Notes under the pieces: model-generated
What the model saw: only the letters and a program-made list of their open reading frames with translations
Told to the model about the DNA's origin: nothing
The model's database searches: none
Assembly: GCF_001426505.1 (NCBI RefSeq)
Contig: NZ_LMEV01000017.1
Span: forward strand, 407,698-451,495
Source: Variovorax sp. Root473
GTDB lineage: Bacteria; Pseudomonadota; Gammaproteobacteria; Burkholderiales; Burkholderiaceae_C
Direction of reading: 5' to 3'
Length of the DNA stretch: 43,798 bases
Translations under genes and position numbers: made by a program
Part shown: positions 23,212 through 31,500 of the stretch, piece by piece
Layout: every line of letters starts with the position of its first letter
How positions within the stretch are numbered: the first letter of the stretch is position 1

Positions 23212-24741
23212 TCAGCGCACCGGCGGATTCAGGATCACCGGCGGCGGCGGTGCCGACGGCATCGTCGGCGCTGGCGGGTTGAACGGCTGCACCGGCACCG
23301 GCGGCACCACCGGAATGGCCGGCGGCGTCACGGGCACGGCGGGTGCGCCCGTCGTCGCGGCAGGCACGGCCGGCGTGGCGCCGTTGCGCGCCAGCGTCGC
23401 GTTGATCGCATTCATGTCGTCAGTCGTCAGCGTGCCGTTGGCCTGGCGCAGCTTCAGGTTGCCCAGCAATACGTTGTAGCGCGCCTGCGCGAGGTCGCGC
23501 TTGGTCTGGAACAGCTGGCTCTGCGAGTTGAGCACGTCGATGTTGATGCGCACGCCCACCTGGTAGCCCAGCTTGTTGGCGTCGAGCGCGCTCTGGCTGG
23601 AGGCTTCGGCGGCTTCGAGCGCCTTCACCTGGCCCGCACCCGACACCAGCCCGAGGTAGGCCGCGCGCGTGGCCTGTGCCACGCTGCGGCGCGTGCCGTC
23701 GAGCACGCTGCGCGACTGGTCTTCGAGGGCCAGGGTTTCCTTGATGCGGTTCTCGGTGGCAAAGCCCGCGAACAGCGGCAGGTTGAAGGTGACACCGACG
23801 GTGGCGGCGTTGACGCGCGTGCCCACGGTGCTGGTGCTCGTGCCGGTCGGGTTGCGCGTGATGTTGTAGCCCAGGTTGGCATCGAGCGTGGGTTTGTGGC
23901 CGGCCTGCGCCTTCTGTACTTCGAGCCCGGCTACGTCCAGGCCCAGGCGCGCCTGGCGGATCGCCGGATGCACCTCGTCGGCCTGCGCCACCCAGGCGTT
24001 GATGTCGGCGGGCTGCGCGGCCGGCAGCACGACCGGCGCGGCCAGCGGCACGGGCACGCTGCCCGGTCGGCCGACCAGTTGGTCGAGCACCACCTTCTTG
24101 ACCTGCAGGTCGTTCTCGGCCGCGATTTCCTGCGCGATCACGAGGTCGTAGCGGGCCTGGGCCTCCCGCGAGTCGGTGATGGTGGAGGTGCCGACCTCGA
24201 AATTGCGCTTGGCCGAGGCCAGCTGCTCGGCCACGGCCACCTTCTGCGCGCGCACCAGGGCCAGGCTGTCCTGGCTGGCAAGCACGTCGAAATAGGCCTG
24301 GCTCACGCGCACGATCAGATCTTGTTCGGCGATGGTGAGTACCGCCTGCGCCACCTCGGCCTGCCGTTTGCCCTGCTCGTAGGTGGCCCAGTTGGCGGGG
24401 CGGTACAGCGGCTGGGTGGCGTTGATGCCGACGTTCTGCGTGGTGAAGTCACGCGAGGCGCCGGTGCCGCGGCCGGCGCCGGTGAGGGTGTCGATGTCCA
24501 GGTTGCTGCGGTTCACGCCTGCGGTGAGCCCGACGGCCGGCAGGATGCCGGCCTTGGCCTGCGCGGCGCGCGCCAGGTTGGCCTCGTACTGGGCCCGCGC
24601 GCCCTGGTAGGTGGCGTCGAAGCCGCGTGCGGAATCGTAGAGTTCGTTCAGTGTCTGGCCCTGGGCCGGCAGGGCGAGCAGGCCTGCAATGACGCTTGCG
24701 AGGGCTGCGGGAAGTGGCACAAGCCGGGGCCTGGGAGGCAT
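23212..24741 (-). CDS. tolC: TolC-family outer-membrane efflux protein
   Basis: The 509-residue outer-membrane channel of type I secretion and tripartite efflux. A signal peptide ends near ALPAQG. Two repeated OEP domains follow, with typical TLNELYDSARGFDATYQGARAQYEANLARAAQAK-like and NATQPLYRP segments. The C-terminal ~55 residues are a Pro/Ala/Val-rich tail (many PPAPV-like repeats) outside the barrel fold. It is 24 bases downstream of the rhodanese gene on the same strand, at the end of a unit with the methyltransferase-like gene. That order is often seen in Burkholderiales. Confidence 0.95.
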   Translation of the reverse strand: MPPRPRLVPLPAALASVIAGLLALPAQGQTLNELYDSARGFDATYQGARAQYEANLARAAQAKAGILPAVGLTAGVNRSNLDIDTLTGAGRGTGASRDFTTQNVGINATQPLYRPANWATYEQGKRQAEVAQAVLTIAEQDLIVRVSQAYFDVLASQDSLALVRAQKVAVAEQLASAKRNFEVGTSTITDSREAQARYDLVIAQEIAAENDLQVKKVVLDQLVGRPGSVPVPLAAPVVLPAAQPADINAWVAQADEVHPAIRQARLGLDVAGLEVQKAQAGHKPTLDANLGYNITRNPTGTSTSTVGTRVNAATVGVTFNLPLFAGFATENRIKETLALEDQSRSVLDGTRRSVAQATRAAYLGLVSGAGQVKALEAAEASSQSALDANKLGYQVGVRINIDVLNSQSQLFQTKRDLAQARYNVLLGNLKLRQANGTLTTDDMNAINATLARNGATPAVPAATTGAPAVPVTPPAIPVVPPVPVQPFNPPAPTMPSAPPPPVILNPPVR

Positions 24742-24765
24742 TGAACGTCCTTGGGAGCGAGGGAA

Positions 24766-25119
24766 TCAGTAGCGCGGCACGCTCGGGTCGTGCTGTGCGG
24801 ACCAGGCGTCGATGCCCCCCGCCACGTTGGCGAGCGAGTCAAAACCGTTCTGGTGCAAAAAAGCGGCCACGCGCTGGCTGCGGGCGCCGTGGTGGCACAG
24901 GCAGGCGATGCGGGGCGCGGGCTGTCCTTCGCCGGCGGCGAGTTCGGCCAGCCGGCCGGGGATCTCGTTCATCGGGATCGCGACCAGCGTGAAACCTTGC
25001 GGCGCGACGCTCGCCGTCTGCAGCTCCCAGGGTTCGCGCACATCGAGCAGCACGGGGGCAGCGTCGGCGTCCTGGGCGAACCAGGCGGCCAGGTCGGCGG
25101 GGCGGACTTGATCGATCAT
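24766..25119 (-). CDS. Rhodanese-like sulfurtransferase
   Basis: A 117-residue single-domain rhodanese. The active-site loop CHHGARS contains the catalytic Cys75, and LLDVREPWE is the conserved N-terminal motif. The family moves sulfane sulfur from thiosulfate or persulfides to thiol acceptors in the cytoplasm. It starts 15 bases after the methyltransferase-like gene and ends 24 bases before tolC, as part of a three-gene unit. Confidence 0.95.
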   Translation of the reverse strand: MIDQVRPADLAAWFAQDADAAPVLLDVREPWELQTASVAPQGFTLVAIPMNEIPGRLAELAAGEGQPAPRIACLCHHGARSQRVAAFLHQNGFDSLANVAGGIDAWSAQHDPSVPRY

Positions 25120-25134
25120 TCGATGGCCGCTCGC

Positions 25135-25812
25135 TCAGAACGCAAAGCGCGAGGGCTCGGGGAAATTCAGCAGGCGCGGCGCCACGGTGTCCCAGGGCTG
25201 GATCGTCTCCCACTTGCTTTCGCTGGTGCGGGTCACGAAGTGGGCGCGCATCATGGGCTCCTCGCCGACGATGGCCGACAGGCGGCCGCCGACCTTGAGC
25301 GAACCGAGCAGGTTCTGCGGAATGCGCGCGACCGAGCCGCTGAGCACGATCACGTCGAAGCTCGGGCCGCTGGGCAGCGGCACGGCGCCGTCGGCGTGGC
25401 GCACTTCGACGTTCGTCACACCGTTGCGGCGCAGCGTCTCGGCGGCGCGGGCGGCCAGCACGGGGTTGATTTCGAGCGACAGCACCTGGGCCGCGCGGGC
25501 GCCCAGCAGGGCGGCCATGAAGCCGGAGCCGGTGCCGATCTCGAGCACCGATTCGTGCTTCTGGATGTGCAGGTCCTGCAGGGTGCGGGCTTCGACCTTG
25601 GGCGACAGCATGATTTCGCCGGGCACCGAGCCGTCCAGCAGCGGCAGTTCCATGTCGAAGAAGGACAGCGTGCGGTGTTCGTCGGGCACGTAGTCTTCGC
25701 GGTGAATCTCGGCCAGCAGCTCGAGGATGTCCGACTCCAGCACGTCCCAGGGACGGATCTGCTGTTCGATCATGTTGAAGCGCAAGCGCTCGAGGGTGGG
25801 CGTGGGGTTCAT
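25135..25812 (-). CDS. Protein-L-isoaspartate O-methyltransferase-like protein
   Basis: The 225-residue SAM-dependent methyltransferase has motif I VLEIGTGSGFMAALL (89-103) and the late GGRLSAIVGEEPM. The N-terminal half follows the PCMT layout (IEQQIRPWDV, REDYVP). Where classical enzymes have a GQTISQP substrate loop, this protein has GEIMLSPKVEA, so repair of isoaspartate is not assured. AAGGAAAG precedes the ATG, and a TAAAAT -10 lies about 45 bases upstream. It leads the unit with rhodanese and tolC. Confidence 0.85.
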   Translation of the reverse strand: MNPTPTLERLRFNMIEQQIRPWDVLESDILELLAEIHREDYVPDEHRTLSFFDMELPLLDGSVPGEIMLSPKVEARTLQDLHIQKHESVLEIGTGSGFMAALLGARAAQVLSLEINPVLAARAAETLRRNGVTNVEVRHADGAVPLPSGPSFDVIVLSGSVARIPQNLLGSLKVGGRLSAIVGEEPMMRAHFVTRTSESKWETIQPWDTVAPRLLNFPEPSRFAF

Positions 25813-25855
25813 GGCGTGGCTTTCCTTGAAGGCTCGGGACGGGGACAAACCTTCA

Positions 25856-25861
25856 ATTTTA
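25856..25861 (-). promoter_or_regulatory. -10 element upstream of the methyltransferase-rhodanese-tolC unit
   Basis: TAAAAT on the minus strand is AT-rich against its surroundings and lies 44 bases before the ATG. The -35 match is poor. It would give the unit its own promoter, separate from the tetR gene upstream. Confidence 0.4.
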
Positions 25862-25907
25862 GGTCGCACCGATGACGCCATCGCGCCGGTCGGCCATCCG
25901 GTGGCCG

Positions 25908-26588
25908 TCATGCGGGGCTCCCGGGGCGCACACAGAGGCCGTGGAGCACGGTATCGCACTGGGTGGCGATGAATTTTTCGGGGTCGAGCGGACTCACGCC
26001 GTCGACGCAGACCATGGCCGAATGCTTCCAGAGCATGAGGAACACCATGGGCGCGACCACCGAATAGATGGCATGGTCGATGTCCATCTGCACGAACTCG
26101 CCGCGGTCGATGCCGCGCTGCAGGATGCGGCGCAGCAGGTCGTGGCCGGGACGTACCACCTGCTGACGGTAGAACTCCGCCAGCTCGGGGAAATTGCCGC
26201 CTTCGCTCATCATCAGCTTGGTCAGGCCCGAGGCCTTGGTCAGGCCGACACGCTCCCACCAGACGTTCATGCAGTAGCGCAGCATGTCGGCGGTGGTGCC
26301 CTCGAAGGCCTCGAACTCGGCGTTCCACTCCGTGAAACGCCCGCCAAGGTTCTCGATCACCACAGCCTTGAACAGCTCTTCCTTGCTCGGAAAGTACAGA
26401 AAGAGGGTGCCCTTGGACACCCCGGCCCGCACCGCCACTTCCTCCGAGCGGGTCGCGGCAAAGCCCTTTTCGACGAACAGGTCGAGTGCCGCCGCCAGCA
26501 GTTCGCCCGGACGCGCCTCTTTGCGCCGCGCGCGCTTGGAAGAAGGCAGCGGACAGAACTTGTCGACGAGGGAGCGGGGAGAGGCCAT
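25908..26588 (-). CDS. TetR-family transcriptional regulator
   Basis: The 226-residue regulator has a basic N-terminus (SSKRARRKEARPGE), then the helix-turn-helix FAATRSEEVAVRAGVSKGTLFLYFPSKEELF and a helical ligand domain. The start at 26588 (MASPRSLVDK) is used; the longer frame runs through the promoter. It lies upstream of the methyltransferase-rhodanese-tolC unit on the same strand, and divergent from msrA. A role in controlling efflux through TolC is possible. A palindromic site overlaps its own promoter. Confidence 0.92.
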   Translation of the reverse strand: MASPRSLVDKFCPLPSSKRARRKEARPGELLAAALDLFVEKGFAATRSEEVAVRAGVSKGTLFLYFPSKEELFKAVVIENLGGRFTEWNAEFEAFEGTTADMLRYCMNVWWERVGLTKASGLTKLMMSEGGNFPELAEFYRQQVVRPGHDLLRRILQRGIDRGEFVQMDIDHAIYSVVAPMVFLMLWKHSAMVCVDGVSPLDPEKFIATQCDTVLHGLCVRPGSPA

Positions 26589-26592
26589 GGCG

Positions 26593-26618
26593 TTAATGAC
26601 TGACGGGTTAGTAATGTA
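26593..26618. promoter_or_regulatory. Candidate TetR operator between tetR and msrA
   Basis: The region contains ACTGAC-GG-GTTAGT (26599-26612), an inverted repeat with one mismatch that continues partly into the flanks. It is AT-rich relative to its surroundings and lies within 30 bases of the tetR start. Autorepression is inferred. Confidence 0.45.
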
Positions 26619-26691
26619 GTGACCGGCATCCGGCCCGTCAAGCCGCGACAATACCGGTCCCCGCTTTTTCCAACCCACCCGGAGCCGCGCC

Positions 26692-27243
26692 ATGCCTTCC
26701 TCACCGTCGCCCACCGAAACCATCGTGCTCGGCGGAGGCTGCTTCTGGTGCACCGAAGCGGTGTTCGACCGGGTGCAGGGCGTGCTCGACGTCGAATCGG
26801 GCTACTGCAATGGCCAGACGGTGAACCCGACCTACGAGCAGATCTGCACCGGCCGCACCGGCCATGCCGAGGTCGTGAAGCTCGAATTCGACCCGGCGCA
26901 GATCAGCCTGCGCGAGCTGCTCGAGATCTTCTTCGTGGTGCACGACCCCACCACGTTCAACCGCCAGGGCAACGACGTCGGCACGCAGTACCGCAGCGGC
27001 ATCTACACCTCGAGCGACGCGCAGAAAGAGGTCGCCGAGTCCGTGATCCGCGAGATTGAGGCCAGCAAGACCTACGCTTCGCCCGTGGTGACCGAAGTGG
27101 CTCCGCTGGCCAACTACTCGACGGCCGAGGCCTACCACCAGGACTACTTCCTGAACCACCCGAACCAGGGCTACTGCGCGTTCGTGGTCGGTCCGAAGGT
27201 CGAGAAATTCCAGAAGACCTTCGCATCGCGCGTGAAGGCCTGA
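26692..27243 (+). CDS. msrA: Peptide-methionine (S)-S-oxide reductase
   Basis: The 183-residue repair enzyme reduces methionine-S-sulfoxide in proteins. The catalytic motif GCFWC (16-20, with Cys17 as nucleophile) is present, as are the C-terminal YHQDYFLNHPNQGYC and a resolving-type cysteine. CGGAG precedes the ATG. It is divergent from tetR and 20 bases before the small His-rich protein gene, so read-through to the metal-receptor genes is possible. Confidence 0.97.
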   Translation: MPSSPSPTETIVLGGGCFWCTEAVFDRVQGVLDVESGYCNGQTVNPTYEQICTGRTGHAEVVKLEFDPAQISLRELLEIFFVVHDPTTFNRQGNDVGTQYRSGIYTSSDAQKEVAESVIREIEASKTYASPVVTEVAPLANYSTAEAYHQDYFLNHPNQGYCAFVVGPKVEKFQKTFASRVKA

Positions 27244-27263
27244 GTCTCCTGTCCCACGCCCCT

Positions 27264-27656
27264 GTGTCCGCCACCCTGCGCCAGACCCCGATCCGCATGA
27301 CGCGCGCCACGCGCGCGCTCGTCGTCGCGCTGGCGTTCGCGCTCTGGTTCGCGGGCACGATGGGGTTGATGCACCGTTCGGTGCACGTTCCAGGTCTTTC
27401 GTCGGCGGCCGCAGCCGCCACAAAGGCCGAGCACCGGCACGACACCGGCCACACGCTGGCCAGCCTGTTCGGCGTGCACGACGACGCCGACTGCCGCCTG
27501 TACGACCAGCTCGCGCACGGCACGGGCGTGCCCGGCGTGCCCCTGGTGGTACTGCCGATGCTGCTGCCGTCGGCCACCTTCGCTTTTCTGCAGGGCGAGG
27601 CCATCGCCCGCTGGGTCGCGCTCTTCGACGCGCGCGGCCCGCCCTCCACTCGCTGA
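27264..27656 (+). CDS. Small His-rich membrane-anchored protein upstream of a metal TonB receptor
   Basis: The protein has 130 residues from the GTG at 27264, or 119 from the ATG at 27297, which lies directly before the hydrophobic segment. One membrane anchor (ALVVALAFALWFAGTMGLM) is followed by HRSVHVPG and a cluster of potential metal ligands, EHRHDTGH...FGVHDDADC. A second hydrophobic stretch (VPLVVLPMLLPSATFAFL) lies near the C-terminus. It resembles the DUF2946-like small proteins seen next to metal-uptake receptors, but I cannot confirm the family. It precedes the ZnuD-like receptor by 84 bases on the same strand. A periplasmic metal-binding role is inferred. Confidence 0.65.
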   Translation: MSATLRQTPIRMTRATRALVVALAFALWFAGTMGLMHRSVHVPGLSSAAAAATKAEHRHDTGHTLASLFGVHDDADCRLYDQLAHGTGVPGVPLVVLPMLLPSATFAFLQGEAIARWVALFDARGPPSTR

Positions 27657-27678
27657 ATCCCCTGTGTTCCGGTGGCTG

Positions 27679-27697
27679 CACCCGCTTCGGGCGGGTG
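27679..27697. repeat. Hairpin in the leader of the ZnuD-like receptor gene
   Basis: CACCCGC and GCGGGTG flank loop TTCGG, 44 bases before the receptor start. There is no U-tract, so a terminator is unlikely. It may stabilise the leader. I found no recognisable Zur box in this gap. Confidence 0.4.
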
Positions 27698-27740
27698 AGG
27701 GCGGCCGGTCGTTCCCCGATTCAACGAGTGTTCTTTCTTC

Positions 27741-29843
27741 ATGACCCCCCATTTCCGTCGCAACGCCATCGGCGCTGCCGTTCTTTCGCTCGCCTCGGTG
27801 GCGAGCCCGGCCCAGACCGCCGACACCGCCGCCGCCACTGCTGCTGTCGCTGACCCCTCCAGCCTGCGCGAGGTCACCGTCACCGGCAACCCGCTGGGCG
27901 CGAGCGACCTGATTGCGCCGACCACCTCTCTGTCGGGCGACCGGCTGCTGCTGCGTTCCGAATCGACGCTCGGCGAAACGCTGAACAACCTGCCCGGCGT
28001 GAGCAGCAGCTACTTCGGCCCCAACGCCAGCCGCCCCAGCATCCGCGGTCAGGACGGCGACCGCATCCGCATCCTGCAGAACGGCGGCGGCGCGCCCGAT
28101 GCCTCGGCGCTGAGCTACGACCACGCCGTACCCGTCGATGCGCTGGTGACCGAGCGCATCGAGGTGCTGCGCGGCCCGTCGGCGCTGCAGTACGGCGGCA
28201 GCGCCGTGGGCGGCGTGGTCAACGTGATCGACAACCGCATCCCGACCGAACCCCTCAACGGCTTCGGCGGCCGTGCCGAACTGGGCTACGCCAGCGGCAA
28301 CAGGGAAAAGAGCGGTGGCGTGCTGCTCGAAGGCGGCAACGACCGCTTCGCCCTGCACGTCGACGCCTTCAACCGGGATTCGAAAGACGTGTCGGTGCCG
28401 ATCGACCTCGAATGCAGCAGGCCCGGGCGCCCGTCGCTCGCGCGCCGCATCTGCAATTCGCAGAACCAGGCGGACGGCGGCGCGGTCGGCGGCACGCTGT
28501 TCTTCAGCCAGGGCTGGATCGGCGCTTCGGCCAGCACCTACCGCAGCAACTACGGCACCGTGGCCGAGGACGAGGTGACCATCGGCATGAAGTCCGACCG
28601 CTACGCGCTGGAAGGCGAGTGGCGCCCGGGCGGCTTCATCCGCAGCATCCACGCGAAGGTCAGCCGCACCGACTACCGCCACACCGAATTCGAGGGCGCC
28701 GAAGCCGGCACCACCTTCTCGAACCTGAGCAACGACCTGCGCATCGAGGCGCGGCACGAGAAGATCGGCAACCTCGAAGGACTGGCCGGCTTCAGCCGCG
28801 AGACCAACCGCTTCGCCGCCGACGGCGCGGAAGCCTTTGCGCCGCACAGCCGCACGCGCTCCAACGCGATGTTCCTGCACGAAGAGCTCGGCACCTCGTG
28901 GGGTCGCCTGAGCTTCGGTGCGCGCACCGAGAAGGTCACGGTGCGCTCGCTGGGCTACCCCGACGACCTGTCGGTGACGCGCTTCGCCATCGGCGAGCGC
29001 ACCTTCAACCCGCACAGCGCGGCGTTCGGCGCGCTGGTCAACCTCACGCCGCAGTGGCAGCTGACCTCGAACCTGGCCTACACGGAGCGCGCGCCGAAGG
29101 ACTACGAACTGCTTGCCAACGGCCCGCACGTGGCCACCGCGGCCTGGGAAGTGGGCGACCCGAACCTGGGCAAGGAAAAGTCCACCGGCTTCGATCTGGG
29201 CGCGCAGTGGAAGTCGGGCCCGAACACGGCCCGCGTGAACGCGTACGTCACGCGCTTTCGCAACTACATCGGCCTGACCGCATCGGGCCGCACGCTCGAT
29301 GAAGAAGGCCAGGTCGTCACCGACCCCGATGCCACCGACACGCTCGCCGAGTACCGCTATGGCGGCATGCGCGCGCGCTTCACGGGCATCGAGGCCAACG
29401 GCAACCTGCGGCTGCTGGGCGCCGACGGCTTCGCGCGCATGACCGACGCGGGCACGCTCGACCTCGAATGGCGCGGCGACATCGTGCGCGCGAAGAACCT
29501 CGACACTGGCGAGCCGCTGCCGCGCATCGCCCCGCTGCGCCTGGGTGCCACGCTGGCCTACGGCAACGGGCCGTGGACCGGGCGTGTCGGCTTCGACTAC
29601 AACGCCGCGCAGCGCCGGGTGCCCGACGTGGGCGCGCGCGAGACGGACGCGTACACGCTGTGGAATGCGTCCATCAGCTACCGCATGAAGGTGCAGCGCG
29701 CCAACCTCACCTGGTACGCGCGCATGGACAACATCGGGAACAAGCTGGCCTACACGCCGACGTCGATCCTGACGACGACGGTGTTCCCGAAGGCGCCGCT
29801 GCCGGGGCGCTCGCTGAAGGTGGGCTTGCGCGTCACGTTCTGA
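27741..29843 (+). CDS. TonB-dependent receptor, ZnuD-like (probable zinc or other metal)
   Basis: A 700-residue outer-membrane receptor. The signal peptide ends near SPAQT, and a TonB box LREVTVTG is at 42-49. The plug matches the ZnuD type: SRPSIRGQDGDRIRIL, SYDHAVPVDALVTERIEVLRGP and YGGSAVGGVVNVID. Cys225 and Cys238 bracket an external loop, as in ZnuD, but the long His-rich loop of neisserial ZnuD is absent. The barrel ends in KVGLRVTF. Zinc specificity is therefore an inference from plug similarity and the His-rich small protein just upstream. No siderophore genes adjoin it. Confidence 0.88.
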   Translation: MTPHFRRNAIGAAVLSLASVASPAQTADTAAATAAVADPSSLREVTVTGNPLGASDLIAPTTSLSGDRLLLRSESTLGETLNNLPGVSSSYFGPNASRPSIRGQDGDRIRILQNGGGAPDASALSYDHAVPVDALVTERIEVLRGPSALQYGGSAVGGVVNVIDNRIPTEPLNGFGGRAELGYASGNREKSGGVLLEGGNDRFALHVDAFNRDSKDVSVPIDLECSRPGRPSLARRICNSQNQADGGAVGGTLFFSQGWIGASASTYRSNYGTVAEDEVTIGMKSDRYALEGEWRPGGFIRSIHAKVSRTDYRHTEFEGAEAGTTFSNLSNDLRIEARHEKIGNLEGLAGFSRETNRFAADGAEAFAPHSRTRSNAMFLHEELGTSWGRLSFGARTEKVTVRSLGYPDDLSVTRFAIGERTFNPHSAAFGALVNLTPQWQLTSNLAYTERAPKDYELLANGPHVATAAWEVGDPNLGKEKSTGFDLGAQWKSGPNTARVNAYVTRFRNYIGLTASGRTLDEEGQVVTDPDATDTLAEYRYGGMRARFTGIEANGNLRLLGADGFARMTDAGTLDLEWRGDIVRAKNLDTGEPLPRIAPLRLGATLAYGNGPWTGRVGFDYNAAQRRVPDVGARETDAYTLWNASISYRMKVQRANLTWYARMDNIGNKLAYTPTSILTTTVFPKAPLPGRSLKVGLRVTF

Positions 29844-29856
29844 TCGCGGTGTTTCT

Positions 29857-29877
29857 CTCTCCCCCGCTGGGGGAGGG
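29857..29877. repeat. Short GC palindrome after the ZnuD-like receptor gene (copy 2)
   Basis: CTCCCCC and GGGGGAG flank loop GCT, just after the receptor stop. It is the same element as at 23171-23190, in inverted orientation. No U-tract follows on either strand. Confidence 0.6.
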
Positions 29878-29905
29878 CGCAAGGCAACGGCAGAAATCGC
29901 TCGGC

Positions 29906-29911
29906 TATCCT
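29906..29911 (+). promoter_or_regulatory. -10 element of a putative leaderless promoter (AEC permease)
   Basis: TATCCT ends 6 nt before the GTG at 29918. No ribosome site is present, and the -35 region is poor. Confidence 0.4.
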
Positions 29912-29917
29912 CGCCCG

Positions 29918-30868
29918 GTGAATTCCTTCGTCATCTCTTCGCTCTTTCCCGTCGTCCTGCTCATCGCTGCCGGCTACCTCGCCGGGCGGCGCCGATGGAT
30001 CGGTGGCAATGCGGTGAAAGACCTGTCGAACCTCATCTTCCTGCTGCTCGCGCCCGCGCTGCTGTTCCGTGCCATGAGCACGGTGCACGTGCAGGCGCTG
30101 AGCCTCAAGCCCGTGGCCGCGTACTTCATTGCCTCGGGCCTGCTGTTCGCGGGCACGCTGGCGTGGCGCGGCTTCAACCGCACGGGCGCGGTGCTTGCGC
30201 TGGCCAACACCTACAGCAACACCGTGATGATCGGCATCGCGCTGATCGGCCTGGCCTACGGCGAGCCCGGCATGGTGGTGCTGCTCACGCTGATCTCGCT
30301 GCATTCGCTCGTGCTCATGACCAGCGCCACCGTGGTGCTCGAGCTGGCCGTGGCGCGCGAGCATGCGGCGGTGAGCGGCGCCGACCGGCGCTCCATGGCG
30401 CGCACCGTGGGGCGCGCGCTGCGCAACGCCATCATCCATCCGGTGCCGCTGCCGATCATCGCGGGCCTGCTGTTCGCGCAGACGGGGCTCGTGATGCCCG
30501 AGGTGATCGACAAGCCGATCCAGCTGCTCGGCCAGGCCTTCGGGCCGGTCGCGCTGGTGATGGTGGGCATCACGCTCGCGCTCACGCCCATCGGACGCCA
30601 CTGGCGCGGCGCGCTGGTGCAGGCGCTGGTCAAGAACCTCGTGCACCCGCTGCTGGTGGCGCTCATCGGCTGGCTGCTGGGCGTGCGCGGCATCCCGCTC
30701 ACCGTGATGGTGGTGGCGGCGGCGCTGCCCATCGGTGCCAACGTGTTCCTGTTCTCGCAGCGCTACCGCAGCGCCGAAGACCTGGTCACGGCCAGCGTGG
30801 CGGTGTCGACCGTGCTGGCGCTGGGCACGCTCACGCTGGTGATGGTCTGGGTGCAGTGGTTGCCCTAG
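29918..30868 (+). CDS. AEC-family (auxin efflux carrier-like) permease
   Basis: The 316-residue inner-membrane protein has about ten hydrophobic helices, beginning VISSLFPVVLLIAAGYLAGRR. It also has the typical internal NTYSNTVMIGIALIGLAYGEPGM and late PIGANVFLFSQRY motifs. Bacterial members transport dicarboxylates and other organic acids; the substrate is unknown. The start is GTG, chosen because it begins the first helix; a -10-like TATCCT lies 6 nt upstream. It stands alone between the receptor gene and a repeat-rich gap. Confidence 0.93.
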   Translation: MNSFVISSLFPVVLLIAAGYLAGRRRWIGGNAVKDLSNLIFLLLAPALLFRAMSTVHVQALSLKPVAAYFIASGLLFAGTLAWRGFNRTGAVLALANTYSNTVMIGIALIGLAYGEPGMVVLLTLISLHSLVLMTSATVVLELAVAREHAAVSGADRRSMARTVGRALRNAIIHPVPLPIIAGLLFAQTGLVMPEVIDKPIQLLGQAFGPVALVMVGITLALTPIGRHWRGALVQALVKNLVHPLLVALIGWLLGVRGIPLTVMVVAAALPIGANVFLFSQRYRSAEDLVTASVAVSTVLALGTLTLVMVWVQWLP

Positions 30869-30965
30869 ATAGGCTCGCCCCCAGGCTTCGCGCACCTCGT
30901 GTCGCTTCTCCAACCCCCTACCGGGGGCGACACCTGCAGCCCGGCAAAGCCGGTTCTGCGGTGTC
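30869..30965. repeat. Complex intergenic palindromic element
   Basis: This 97-base stretch contains CCCCC-TACC-GGGGG (30914-30927). A longer, interrupted hairpin follows at 30929-30965, with paired blocks GACACC/GGTGTC, TGCAG/TTCTGC and CCGGC/GCCGG around AAA. The composition and the frame of GTCGCTTCTCC and GGCGACACC resemble repetitive intergenic elements that I believe are common in Comamonadaceae. The remaining bases to 31122 hold no gene that I can recognise. Confidence 0.55.
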
Positions 30966-31122
30966 CCGCGACTGAATCGCGCCAGCTTGATGGCGCGCTG
31001 GATGCCGCGCTTTTCGCGAACTTTTGCCCGGCGGGGCGACAGCGGTAGCCCTATGCCGTTTGGCAGGGGTGGCCGTTTGGTGGGCTGGCGCGCGGCGTTC
31101 GCGCCCCTACATTTGCCGGCTG

Positions 31123-31500
31123 ATGACGATCTACTTGGCGCGTGTTTCGCCCCTTGCCCTTGCAGTGACGGCGGTGGTCGCGACGGTGATCGCGCTGTAC
31201 GGCGTGCGCGCCGATGCGGCGGGCGAGGCCAAGCCGTGCCGCACGCCCTGCCTGGCCGTTCCCGTGCCGGCGGAGGCACCGCCGGCCAGGGAAGCGGAGC
31301 CCAGGCCCGCCGTCGTGCGGCCGGCACCGAAGCCGCGCCCGCAGATCACCGCCACCGCAGCGCCGGCGCCCGAGGCTCATCGCGACCCCGTCGAGCGGCG
31401 CCCGGCGCCTTCGAAACGCTGCAGCGAGATCAACATGCGCGCCGCCGTCGGCGAGCCGCTGTCGGACCAGGACATGACCATTTTGAGGAGCCAGTGCTGA
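31123..31500 (+). CDS. Small membrane-anchored Pro-rich protein with four cysteines
   Basis: I do not recognise this 125-residue protein. It has an N-terminal hydrophobic segment (8-28), then Cys39 and Cys43 in KPCRTPC, a Pro/Ala-rich linker (about 44-97) and a short C-terminal module with Cys100 and the terminal Cys125 (RCSEIN, QDMTILRSQC). The layout suggests an exported or anchored protein that spans part of the periplasm and forms disulfides. Its stop overlaps the start of the next gene (TGATG), so the two are translated together and probably act together. The ATG at 31123 is chosen because the hydrophobic segment starts there; TACATT lies 9 nt upstream. Confidence 0.7.
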   Translation: MTIYLARVSPLALAVTAVVATVIALYGVRADAAGEAKPCRTPCLAVPVPAEAPPAREAEPRPAVVRPAPKPRPQITATAAPAPEAHRDPVERRPAPSKRCSEINMRAAVGEPLSDQDMTILRSQC

